Of a DNA stretch of 64,000 nt, positions 52,696-60,574 are shown in pieces. The position numbers and the translations under genes are program-made. Source of the stretch: an uncultured Clostridia bacterium (lineage in GTDB: Bacteria; Bacillota; Clostridia; Oscillospirales; Ruminococcaceae); assembly GCA_947166945.1 (NCBI GenBank), contig CAMVGH010000001.1, positions 1 to 64,000 on the forward strand, read 5' to 3'. Numbering within the stretch: position 1 is the first letter of the stretch; each line of letters opens with the position of its first letter. The notes under the pieces were generated by a model. The model was not told the origin of the DNA and ran no database searches. It worked only from the letters and a program-made list of their open reading frames with translations.

Positions 52696-52905
52696 ATGAA
52701 TGATACAAGTATCACTATCAGAATGAATTCCGAGACGAAGGCGAGAGCGCAGGCATTGTTCAACTCACTCGGGCTGGATATGAGTACGGCTATAAATATG
52801 TTTCTTAACGAAGCGATCGAATTTCAGGGAATACCATTCGTGGTACGAAAGTACAGCGGCGGTGCTGAAAAGACATTTATTGATAATGCCGATATACTTT
52901 CCTGA
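52696..52905 (+). CDS. RelB/DinJ-family antitoxin without adjacent toxin
   Basis: This 69-residue ribbon-helix-helix protein has DTSITIRMNSETKARAQALF, LGLDMSTAINMFLNEAI and GIPFVV, the classic RelB/DinJ pattern. Normally a YafQ/RelE-type toxin gene follows at once; here a terminator begins ten bases after the stop and no toxin frame is seen on either side. It is cotranscribed with the sugar importer, 23 bases after the ATPase gene, behind TGGAGGG. It might act as a solo repressor or a left-over antitoxin. Confidence 0.88.
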   Translation: MNDTSITIRMNSETKARAQALFNSLGLDMSTAINMFLNEAIEFQGIPFVVRKYSGGAEKTFIDNADILS

Positions 52906-52914
52906 AGAAAGAAG

Positions 52915-52949
52915 AGTCCGGGAGCGGCAATTGATATCGTTCCCGGACT
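52915..52949. terminator. Terminator after the importer operon
   Basis: AGTCCGGGA and TCCCGGACT form the outer stem, followed by TTATATTTTAT. It lies between convergent genes. Confidence 0.8.
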
Positions 52950-52992
52950 TTATATTTTATAATTGATCTGTTTATTAATATATGTACCGCTG

Positions 52993-54075
52993 TCAGCTGT
53001 TGATCTTCCTTACCGAATCCCTGATGACCAGTTCGGGGGTAAACAATATGTCTTCTGCTGACTTTTCGGGATCCGCGATGCGTTTCAGCAGCAGTTCTGC
53101 CGCTGCTTCTCCGACTTTTTCATGCGGGTGGCGAACTGTAGTGAGCGGGATATCGCAGATAGCAGCGTATCTGGAGTCGTCGATCCCGACGACCGACAGA
53201 TCTTCCGGCACACGGATCCTGTTTTCCTTACAGAATTTCAGCAGCTCTATCGCCAGCATATCATTGTAGCATACTGCCGCTGTGGACTTGCGAAGCATTT
53301 CAAGTATCCGCTTTTTTTCGTAAGTGAACAGCTTTGAGCTGTCCTCGGCAGCATACCAGATAAGGTTCTGTTCTGCTTCGGTCTTGCCGTGGGCGGCACA
53401 GCTCTCCGCAAAACCGCGGTAACGCTTATGCCCCTGTAGGTTGTCGAGAACAAAAAGTCCGCACAACTTTGTATGTCCGCAGCCGAAAAGATGATCCGCC
53501 GCGATCCTTCCTGCTGCCGCATCGTCCATAGCCACATACGGAGCCTCCGACCATTCATACTTTGCATTGAAGAATACAAGCGGTATGCCGCTTTTGCGTA
53601 TCTCTTCATAAAGCCCGGTGTTGAGGTTCGGCAGGGCGCTCTTTGAAGGTTCCACTATCAGACCGCGTACTCCGTTGGCAAGCATACTTTTCAGGGCCTG
53701 TGTCTCCTCTGAGACAAGGTTGTGTGTTGTGGCGATCTGAAGAGGGCAGCCCGCATCGTTCAGCACTTTCTCGATACCGGTGATGATATGCGGGAAGATA
53801 TAATCGCTGAAATAAGTGGAGATGACACCTATGCTGCCGCCGGGTGCGGTCCTCGGAGAAACGCTGCCGCTGATATATGTGCCGCTGCCGCGCACACGGC
53901 AGATGATATTGTCTCTTTCGAGCTGCATGAGCGCCTGACGCACAGTCTGTCTGCTCACGTTATGAATGGCGCACAGTTCCTTTTCGGTAAGGAAACGGTC
54001 GCCGGACTTTAAGTGTTCGGCTGATATATATTCCTTTGCCCATTCGACGATGGTAAGATATTTGTAATCTTCCAT
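52993..54075 (-). CDS. araR: AraR-type arabinose repressor (GntR head, LacI-like body)
   Basis: This 360-residue protein has an N-terminal GntR winged helix (about 5-72, FLTEKELCAIHNVSRQTVRQ). The body is a LacI/periplasmic-binding-like ligand domain (about 80-355, with SIGVISTYFSDYIFPHIITG, AADHLFGCGHTKLCGLF and DLSVVGIDDSRYAAICDIPL). This fusion is characteristic of AraR of Bacillus and relatives, which represses arabinose genes until L-arabinose binds. It is divergent from a surface GH51, and AraR-like sites occur in its own promoter region and upstream of the GH43 operon. Start is behind AAAGGGAG. Confidence 0.88.
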   Translation of the reverse strand: MEDYKYLTIVEWAKEYISAEHLKSGDRFLTEKELCAIHNVSRQTVRQALMQLERDNIICRVRGSGTYISGSVSPRTAPGGSIGVISTYFSDYIFPHIITGIEKVLNDAGCPLQIATTHNLVSEETQALKSMLANGVRGLIVEPSKSALPNLNTGLYEEIRKSGIPLVFFNAKYEWSEAPYVAMDDAAAGRIAADHLFGCGHTKLCGLFVLDNLQGHKRYRGFAESCAAHGKTEAEQNLIWYAAEDSSKLFTYEKKRILEMLRKSTAAVCYNDMLAIELLKFCKENRIRVPEDLSVVGIDDSRYAAICDIPLTTVRHPHEKVGEAAAELLLKRIADPEKSAEDILFTPELVIRDSVRKINS

Positions 54076-54127
54076 GCTGATCTCCCTTTCTGTTGATCAC
54101 AATAAACGACAATACTTATTTACATAT

Positions 54128-54156
54128 ATTATATCATATTTCCGTAAATTTGTAAA
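54128..54156 (-). promoter_or_regulatory. Promoter of the araR gene
   Basis: On the minus strand TTTACA (54156-54151), 17 bases, TATAAT (54133-54128). Confidence 0.7.
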
Positions 54157-54195
54157 GACAACTTTGTGATAATATGCAAATTTGTACGCATTATC
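54148..54195. promoter_or_regulatory. AraR-like sites in the araR/GH51 divergent region
   Basis: ATTTGTAAAGACAACT at 54148-54163 matches 12 of 16 positions of the AraR-type palindrome and overlaps the araR -35 box. ATTTGTACG at 54180-54188 is an exact half-site. Together they suggest autorepression and control of the surface GH51. I find no clear consensus promoter for the GH51 gene in 54189-54277. Confidence 0.55.
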
Positions 54196-54277
54196 AAATA
54201 TACGGCAAACTTTTCAAAGAAAATTGTTGATGTTTCAAAACCCGTGGAAACCACCTTATAGCAATGAAAGGAGCAAT

Positions 54278-57070
54278 ATGAAAAAACAAATATTGAGCGT
54301 ATTTATATGCGCGGCACTGATACTCGTCTGCGGGGGATGTGAGAACCCGCAGACACAGGAGAAAGCAGTCCCGGCGGAAGATGTACAGATATCCGCAGCG
54401 GCAGTACAGACCGACCGCTCCGGCATATACGGAAAGGCGGGAGAAATATCCGCATACGACGCCGAAAACAGCAATTATTCATTGACGATCGACGCTGGAA
54501 CTCCTGTCCATGACATAAGTGACACGCTGTTCGGTATATTCATTGAGGATATCAATTTTGCCGCGGACGGCGGATTATATGCTGAAATGGTACAGAACCG
54601 CTCCTTTGAGTTCACGAAACTTGCAAGCGGGAATGAGCGTCACGCATGGTCCGATGTCGGCAGCATAACTGCACAGGTTCTGAGTGAAGACGGTCTGAAC
54701 GAAAACAACCCGAACTATATGTCCCTCGAAAACAGCTCCGGCGAACGTGCGGGGATCGCAAACAAGGGTTTTCTTGACGGAATGGCAGTCACACAGGGTG
54801 CGGCTTACGATATTTCCGCATATATTCGCGGAACTGACGGCTACAGCGGCGCAGTATATTTTGCGATCACTGTGGACGGTGAGAGCGTCGCTGAGGAAAC
54901 AGTTCCGGCAGTCACCGATAAATGGCATAGATACAAGGTGACGCTGACCTCTCCCGTAACTGCAAACAAGAATGTAAAACTGCAAGTACTGATAGATAAC
55001 GGTGCGGTGGATATCGACTTTGTTTCGATGTTCCCGCAGGACACATACAAGGGCAGACAGAACGGACTTCGCAAGGATCTTGCGGAGAAGCTCGAAGCGC
55101 TTGCGCCGAAATTCCTTCGTTTTCCGGGCGGGTGCGTGACCGAAGGATATACGCTTGATCTTGCCTACGACTGGAAGGATTCCATAGGCGTCGGCAGCGA
55201 CGGAGAACCTCTCCTGTTCGAAGGCACTTACGGTCATGTCGCGGCACGTAAGCAGGGTCAGAATATCTGGACAGACGAGCGCTCCACAAACGACCCGAAT
55301 CCCTCATACATGAGCTACGGACTTGGATTTTATGAGTATTTCCTGCTTGCGGAAGACCTGGGTGCTCTGCCTGTTCCGGTGGTCAACTGCGGTATGCATT
55401 GTATGGCGCAGGGTCACGGCAGCGAACCCGTACTGAACAGCGCCTCATTCAAAACCTATATACAGGACGCTCTCGATCTCGTGGAATTCTGCCGCGGTGA
55501 TATTTCTACCAAGTGGGGAGCAGTGCGTACAGCAATGGGACATCCCGCGCCGTTCGAACTGAAATACGTTGGTATCGGCAATGAAAACTGGGGCGATGTG
55601 TTCTTTGAAAAATACACCGCATTTGCGAATGCTTTCGCTGAGGCAAAGAAAAAAGATCCCGCAATGTACGGGGATATTGAACTTATATTCACCGCAGGAC
55701 CCGATGACGGCGACAGCGGTCACGGAATGTATATGAGCGCGTACAAGTACGCCAAGGAAGAGCTTGACAACGGCGATTTTGATAACATCACTGACTTTGC
55801 CGGACTTATAGACCACCATTATTACAACGCTCCGGAGTGGTTCCTCGAACACAGCGATTACTACGATGAAGCGAACTACAGCCGCGATACCGACAGCATG
55901 AAAACTTCACAGTACGGCGGCGGTATCCCTGTATTCCTCGGAGAGTATGCCGCACAGTCCAACAATATGAAGGCCGCTCTTGCCGAAGCTGCCTATATGA
56001 CCGGACTTGAGCGCAACGGGGATATCGTGAAGCTCGCGGCGTATGCCCCGTTGTTCGGCAATCTTACCGCGACCCACTGGTCGCCCGATCTGATTTGGTT
56101 CAATAATCACACCGTTACCTGCTCGACGAATTATTATGTTCAGCAGATATTCGGACGCAATGCCGGAACTGCCCTTTTGCAGTCAGATCTTCAGGGGGCG
56201 CAGCTTACCGAAAAGCCGCGGTTCGCCGGGAAGATCGGCGTCGGTACATGGAGTACGAAGGCATCTTTTGACAACATAAGGATAGTTGACAATGCGACAG
56301 GTGAAATACTTGCGGAAGACGATTTTTCTGCCGACAGCATAGGAAACTGGCAGAAAGTCTCGGACGGAAACTGGGCGGTAAAGGACGGAGTGCTTGAACA
56401 GTCATCTGCCGCCACAAATACCAACCTGTATGCGACTACCGGAACGGCTGTTTACTTCGGTGACGAGAGCTGGACGAACTATACCTATACCCTCGACGCA
56501 ACGAAGATCTCCGGTGCGGAGGGCTTTCTGATACCGTTCTCGGTCGGCGATAAAAACAACAACTGGTTCTGGAATATCGGCGGCTGGAACAATACAGTCT
56601 CCTGTCTGCAAAGGGTAAAGGACGGAGTAAAGTCCGACCAGGTAAGCGGCACGGTAACGAACTGCCGCATACAGGACGGCAGGGCCTACGCGCTTAAAAT
56701 AGTTGTTACGGACGGCAATGTGAAGTGTTACATGGACGATAAGCTGATGATCGACTACGATATTCCCGAAAGCATGGAATCCGAGGCGTATCAGGTTGTA
56801 AGCACAGACAGTACCGGTGACATCATCATCAAGCTCGTAAATGAGAAGAACGCGCCCAAAACATTTGCCGCTGACATTCAGAATGCCGGAACACTCACGG
56901 GAACGGCAGATGTAGAGACAGTTGCGGCAGACAGCATAACGGCGGATAACATTCTCGGAAAACCGGAAGCGGTCACATTGCAGACATCGGTGACTGACGG
57001 AATCACCGAAAAGTTCAGCTACACCGTTCCGCCGTATTCCGTGACTGTTCTGAGAATACACAGAAAGTGA
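54278..57070 (+). CDS. Large surface GH51 arabinofuranosidase with inserted beta-sandwich domain
   Basis: The start is the ATG at 54278 behind AAAGGAG; an upstream ATG in frame lacks a site. This 930-residue lipoprotein (lipobox CGGC near residue 20) has a split GH51 barrel. Residues about 60-105 open it, about 110-250 form a CBM4/9-like insert, then come LRFPGGC (278), the acid/base Glu in GIGNENWGD (435) and the nucleophile Glu in VFLGEYAAQ (555). A concanavalin-like module (about 655-840) precedes the closing beta region. It should release arabinose from surface-bound polymer. Its last codons run straight into an epimerase fragment. Confidence 0.87.
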   Translation: MKKQILSVFICAALILVCGGCENPQTQEKAVPAEDVQISAAAVQTDRSGIYGKAGEISAYDAENSNYSLTIDAGTPVHDISDTLFGIFIEDINFAADGGLYAEMVQNRSFEFTKLASGNERHAWSDVGSITAQVLSEDGLNENNPNYMSLENSSGERAGIANKGFLDGMAVTQGAAYDISAYIRGTDGYSGAVYFAITVDGESVAEETVPAVTDKWHRYKVTLTSPVTANKNVKLQVLIDNGAVDIDFVSMFPQDTYKGRQNGLRKDLAEKLEALAPKFLRFPGGCVTEGYTLDLAYDWKDSIGVGSDGEPLLFEGTYGHVAARKQGQNIWTDERSTNDPNPSYMSYGLGFYEYFLLAEDLGALPVPVVNCGMHCMAQGHGSEPVLNSASFKTYIQDALDLVEFCRGDISTKWGAVRTAMGHPAPFELKYVGIGNENWGDVFFEKYTAFANAFAEAKKKDPAMYGDIELIFTAGPDDGDSGHGMYMSAYKYAKEELDNGDFDNITDFAGLIDHHYYNAPEWFLEHSDYYDEANYSRDTDSMKTSQYGGGIPVFLGEYAAQSNNMKAALAEAAYMTGLERNGDIVKLAAYAPLFGNLTATHWSPDLIWFNNHTVTCSTNYYVQQIFGRNAGTALLQSDLQGAQLTEKPRFAGKIGVGTWSTKASFDNIRIVDNATGEILAEDDFSADSIGNWQKVSDGNWAVKDGVLEQSSAATNTNLYATTGTAVYFGDESWTNYTYTLDATKISGAEGFLIPFSVGDKNNNWFWNIGGWNNTVSCLQRVKDGVKSDQVSGTVTNCRIQDGRAYALKIVVTDGNVKCYMDDKLMIDYDIPESMESEAYQVVSTDSTGDIIIKLVNEKNAPKTFAADIQNAGTLTGTADVETVAADSITADNILGKPEAVTLQTSVTDGITEKFSYTVPPYSVTVLRIHRK

Positions 57071-57626
57071 CCGTTGACCCCGGATTCAATCAGAAGGTCA
57101 TTGATGTGAATGTCGGCGGTACGCAGAATATCATTGATCTCTGCCTGTCCCACAAGGAATGCAGAAAACTCGTATATTGCAGCAGCACCGGCGCGATACC
57201 GGAAACGCAGAAAGGCACGGCTATCTGCGAGACGGATAATTTCGATGCCGGCAAGGTGGAAGGCTGTTACAGTCAGTCGAAAGCAATGGCAACACAGCTC
57301 GTTCTCGACGCAGTCCGCGAAAAGGGACTGAATGCCTGCGTCGTTCACCCAGCGGGATAATAGGACCGGAGGATTACGCTGTCGGAGAAACTACGGGAAC
57401 TCTCATCAAGATCATCAACGGCGATATGCCTATGGGAATAGACGGCTCCTTCAATCTCTGTGACGTGCGCGACCTCGCTCACGGAACGATAATGGCAGCG
57501 GATAAGGGTACTGCCGATGAGCTTGGCTGCGCGATAGCGGCTGCGGCGGACGAAAAAAACGGCTACCTTGCGGGAGTGGATATCCTCTGCGATGGCGGCT
57601 GCACCAACGGGAAGAAATTCAGATAA
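57067..57626 (+). pseudogene. NAD-dependent epimerase remnant, 5' end lost and frameshifted
   Basis: From VTVDPGFNQKVIDVNVGGTQ at 57067, the sequence reads the middle of an extended short-chain dehydrogenase/epimerase, with the catalytic pattern CYSQSK. The NAD-binding GxxGxxG start is absent because the GH51 stop lies here. At about 57348 a C run appears one base short: HPAG* becomes HPSGIIGPEDYAVGE in the next frame, continuing to 57626. The final residues (YLAGVDILCDGG) look more like the C-terminus of a classical short-chain dehydrogenase, hinting at a second join. A terminator follows. No functional product is expected. Confidence 0.75.
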
Positions 57627-57639
57627 GACATTGTGCTGA

Positions 57640-57669
57640 AAACTGGCTCCGGATCGGGAGCCAGTTTTT
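57640..57669 (+). terminator. Intrinsic terminator after the GH51/epimerase remnant
   Basis: CTGGCTCC and GGAGCCAG pair around 6 bases and are followed by TTTTTG. It would end the GH51 transcript. Confidence 0.85.
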
Positions 57670-57717
57670 GTTTATTCTGCTCATTTTATGATACCGCCGT
57701 AAAAATGGCAGACGTTA

Positions 57718-57746
57718 TTGACAAAAATGCCTGAATATATTATAAT
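57718..57746 (+). promoter_or_regulatory. Perfect consensus promoter for the glycosyltransferase gene
   Basis: TTGACA (57718-57723), 17 bases, TATAAT (57741-57746). Confidence 0.82.
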
Positions 57747-57815
57747 TTATTATATATGTGTGCTTGTTCATGAATCCCGCCATAGTTTATTTTTATATTA
57801 ACGGAGTTATGATCT

Positions 57816-58766
57816 ATGCTGTCCGTAGTCGTTCTGACCTATAATTCAGATCCTGAAAAAATAAAGCTTACACTGCTTTCCATACTTATGCAAAAAAATA
57901 TAGATCCGGAAATAATAGTGAGTGATGACGGCTCGGCGGAAAATCATTTTGATGATATCGAAAAGCTGTTTGAAGAAATGGATTTCCGGAACTATATAAT
58001 GCTGTCCTCGGATACCAATAACGGGACCGTGAAAAACGTATGCAGGGCAATGGGAAAATGCTCCGGCGATTACGTCAAACTTATCGGACCCGGTGATTTC
58101 TTCTGTGATGATCATGTTTTAAGCGAATGGTACGGATATATGAAAACGAACAGGTACGCGGTATCTTTCGGTGACGCGGTATTCTACAGCTTGAAAGATG
58201 ACGGCATTGCCATACACGATGTTGCTCATCAGCCGCAGAAAATGGAGCCGTATCTTAATGATAACTTTAAAATGAAGAAAATCCTGTATCTGATATACGG
58301 GGATTATATTTCCGGATCTGCGCTTATGTTTGAAAGGGAATGTCTTGAACGCTATGTAACATTGCTTGCGGACAAAGTGCGGCTGGCGGAAGATCTTGCG
58401 GTCAGACTTATTATCGGTGACGATATAGATATAAAGTATTATAAAAAGACAGTGATTTTCTATGAATACGGGAGCGGAGTCTCTACCTCCGGAGACGATA
58501 AGTGGTATATGTTCTTCAGAAAGGAAGTGCAGGCGGTCAACACGATACTGCATGAAAGAATAAAGCATGATTGGTTCGGTATAAGATGCAGGATATGTGA
58601 CCGGATATCGGAGCGTTTCAGAAACAAGTACATCGTTCTCGGCACAAGATATCTGCTGTATCCGTCACTGTTGAGATACAGGCGCTCCGCGGTCTGCAAA
58701 ACGGTCACGGAAAATGTTGATGTGTCTTTTTATTCCGATATATGCCGCAAAAGGAACGAACTGTGA
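57816..58766 (+). CDS. Family 2 glycosyltransferase
   Basis: This 316-residue GT-A fold enzyme begins LSVVVLTYNSDPEKIKLTLL, with IIVSDDGSAENHF near residue 35 (nucleotide-sugar binding) and GDYVKLIGPGDFFCDDHVL near 88 (metal/donor site). There are no clear membrane helices, so it probably works at the inner membrane face on a lipid-linked glycan. Followed by a broken flippase gene, it looks like part of a decayed surface-polysaccharide locus. Start ATG at 57816 has ACGGAG nine bases upstream. Donor and acceptor are unknown. Confidence 0.83.
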   Translation: MLSVVVLTYNSDPEKIKLTLLSILMQKNIDPEIIVSDDGSAENHFDDIEKLFEEMDFRNYIMLSSDTNNGTVKNVCRAMGKCSGDYVKLIGPGDFFCDDHVLSEWYGYMKTNRYAVSFGDAVFYSLKDDGIAIHDVAHQPQKMEPYLNDNFKMKKILYLIYGDYISGSALMFERECLERYVTLLADKVRLAEDLAVRLIIGDDIDIKYYKKTVIFYEYGSGVSTSGDDKWYMFFRKEVQAVNTILHERIKHDWFGIRCRICDRISERFRNKYIVLGTRYLLYPSLLRYRRSAVCKTVTENVDVSFYSDICRKRNEL

Positions 58767-58943
58767 CCATGAATATGATACCTGCACTGATTGATCGATT
58801 CCGGTGGAATATGCGTGAACCGTATGATCCGGTGCATACAACATGGATATAGTTCATCTCGTAAAAGATTATGATTATTATATGAAAGGGACAGAAAAGA
58901 ACCCATCAAATATTCTTGGCTTTTTTGCCGCTGATTAACTTAT
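58767..58943 (+). other. Gap between glycosyltransferase and flippase with a short open frame
   Basis: A 27-codon frame from 58769 (opening MNMIPALIDRFRWNMREPYD) directly follows the glycosyltransferase stop and looks like the beginning of a protein, but it ends after HTTWI. I cannot assign it. It may be another remnant of the glycan locus. Confidence 0.25.
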
Positions 58944-59558
58944 ATGGATAAGGGTAAAAGATTAGTCAGAGATATTCTGTTATTTGCGGTCGCTTCATTC
59001 GGTCCGAAGCTCATAAGTTTTCTTCTTGTACCGTTATATACAAGCTGCTTACCCACAGATGTATTCGGGACCGCGGATCTGTTGAATACGATCTATACAT
59101 TATTGTTTTCGGTGCTGACGCTGGATATTCCGGAGGCAATATTGATCTATACTATCGAATATAAAGACGAACGGGAAAAAGCCGATCTTCCGATGCAGAT
59201 AGGAATGTGGATCCTCGGTATATCCACGGTCATGCTTTTAGTCTGCCTTTTACCGGTATGTTTTTTGTCTGACACTGAAAATATGCCTGTATTCTGCGGT
59301 TATATCTTCATTCAGTATCTGAATAACGCTTTATATAATAATTATCTCGCCTATCTCAGAGGAACTGACCGCGTAAGCATAATAGTGACGAGTAGTATTA
59401 TTTCTTCGATATCTGTAACATTTTTCAATTTACTATTTATTCTTATCCTACAATGGGGACTTATGGGATTTTTAGCCGGAAATGTACTGGGCATGATGAT
59501 CACGGACATATATATTATCGTAAAAGCGGGAAAAAATGGCATTTTTCCTTATCCCTGA
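58944..59558 (+). pseudogene. Oligosaccharide flippase (Wzx/MATE-like), truncated
   Basis: The 204-residue product contains the first six or so helices of a polysaccharide flippase (family length about 450-500), beginning with FAVASFGPKLISFLLVPLYT. After VKAGKN a six-A run precedes the stop. Reading one extra A continues as KWHFSLSLKVPDRL, the normal next segment, but that frame also stops near 59625. There are thus both a homopolymer frameshift and a larger 3' deletion. It cannot flip a lipid-linked sugar in this form. Confidence 0.72.
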
Positions 59559-59628
59559 AAGTTCCTGACCGTTTAATTGTAAGGCGGACTGAGCTTCCGT
59601 ATGTAACGCTGTTCTCACGGAGGTAAAA

Positions 59629-59703
59629 ATGGTGAGAAAAATAATCGGAACTGTCGGAGAGAAACGCCTTGCGCTTTTTGAGGTGCTTGACAGAATGAAG
59701 TGA
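59629..59703 (+). other. Short open frame behind a good ribosome binding site
   Basis: A 24-codon frame (opening MVRKIIGTVGEKRLALFEVL) follows GGAGGTAAAA. It is probably the surviving start of a deleted gene joined behind the flippase. I do not recognise the family; it could be a tiny expressed peptide. Confidence 0.3.
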
Positions 59704-59735
59704 TCCAGCGTTGACAGATGATACTGCGGTTTCGT

Positions 59736-59763
59736 GCCGGGGGGTTGATCCCCCGGCTTTTTT
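59736..59763 (+). terminator. Strong intrinsic terminator
   Basis: GCCGGGGG pairs with CCCCCGGC around 6 bases, followed by six Ts. It ends plus-strand transcription and overlaps the end of the convergent mnmM gene. Confidence 0.9.
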
Positions 59764-60334
59764 ACATATCGGAACGGTATATCCTTACGCTTATAGGGGG
59801 GCAGTTCGGGCGGTTTACGAAATAGCTGACTATGACGGTGTACTCTCTTACCGGAAGGGAGGATATATATTCGAGTATCGCATCTTTTTCCTCAAATCCT
59901 GTTTCTTTGCCATAGTATATCGAAAGGCTCATGACTCCTCCGCGGCGGAGCAGGGAAAGGCATTTTTCAATTGCGGCAAGGCTGCTGTCCGTCTGTGTAT
60001 GCTTGTTGTGATCCCCGCCGGGCAGCCAGCCGAAATTGAATATCACAGCTGCCACTGTACCTTCTTCGGCATACCTGTCAACATTCGCATGACTGTCGTT
60101 CACCACCGTGCAGCGGTCATCATATCCTGACCGGGCGACAAGCGCCTTTGTACTCTCTACAGCCTCGGGCTGAATGTCCATTGCAGTCACTTTCCCGCTG
60201 TCGCCTACAAGTCCGCAGAGAAAAACGGTGTCATTCCCCCGTCCCGCAGTGCAGTCTATGCAGATATCTCCTTCTCCGACATATTTTTCGAGGAATTCAT
60301 GCGCAAGATGCACGGCGCCGAATGTGCTTGCCAT
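59762..60334 (-). CDS. mnmM: tRNA mnm5-type U34 methyltransferase (YtqB/MnmM family)
   Basis: This 190-residue class I SAM methyltransferase matches the YtqB family, assigned in recent work to the last methylation making mnm5 uridine at tRNA position 34. Motifs: GDICIDCTAGRGNDTVFLC (SAM motif I, near residue 22), VTAMDIQPEAVEST (motif II), FNFGWLPGGDHNKHT near 98 (family signature) and SLSIYYGKETGFEEKDAI. The start is the ATG at 60334 with AAAGGAGAC upstream; a 30-codon longer frame lacks a site. It is a housekeeping gene flanked by remnants. Confidence 0.85.
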   Translation of the reverse strand: MASTFGAVHLAHEFLEKYVGEGDICIDCTAGRGNDTVFLCGLVGDSGKVTAMDIQPEAVESTKALVARSGYDDRCTVVNDSHANVDRYAEEGTVAAVIFNFGWLPGGDHNKHTQTDSSLAAIEKCLSLLRRGGVMSLSIYYGKETGFEEKDAILEYISSLPVREYTVIVSYFVNRPNCPPISVRIYRSDM

Positions 60335-60431
60335 ATCAGTGTCTCCTTTGGTAAAAATAAGATAAAGGGCAGGGTAATATATCCTGCCCTTTTCTATTAT
60401 ACATCCCGGTTTCCGGAAAGTCAACCGCGTA

Positions 60432-60574
60432 TCATCTGAACAGCAGCCTGAAATAATTGTAAAGGTGGGGTTTCACGCTTGAATGATCGTGTCCCGTAGA
60501 AGTCAATACATGGGACAGGTATTCCTCACCGTTCTTTTCCGGTATCTTACGGTAGGTATCCGGGGAGCCGGAGA
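60432..60574 (-). pseudogene. C-terminal remnant of an esterase domain after the GH26 gene
   Basis: Directly beyond the GH26 stop another frame reads NVVSGSPDTYRKIPEKNGEE and ends STGHDHSSVKPHLYNYFRLLFR before the stop at 60434-60432. The ending resembles the last 40 residues of alpha/beta-hydrolase esterases attached to plant-wall enzymes, including the catalytic-type His in GHD. It starts within a run of A (GCGAAAAAGC) in which one extra A would join it to the GH26 tail. It may therefore be either a frameshifted tail of the same protein or the end of a mostly deleted esterase module. Confidence 0.5.
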
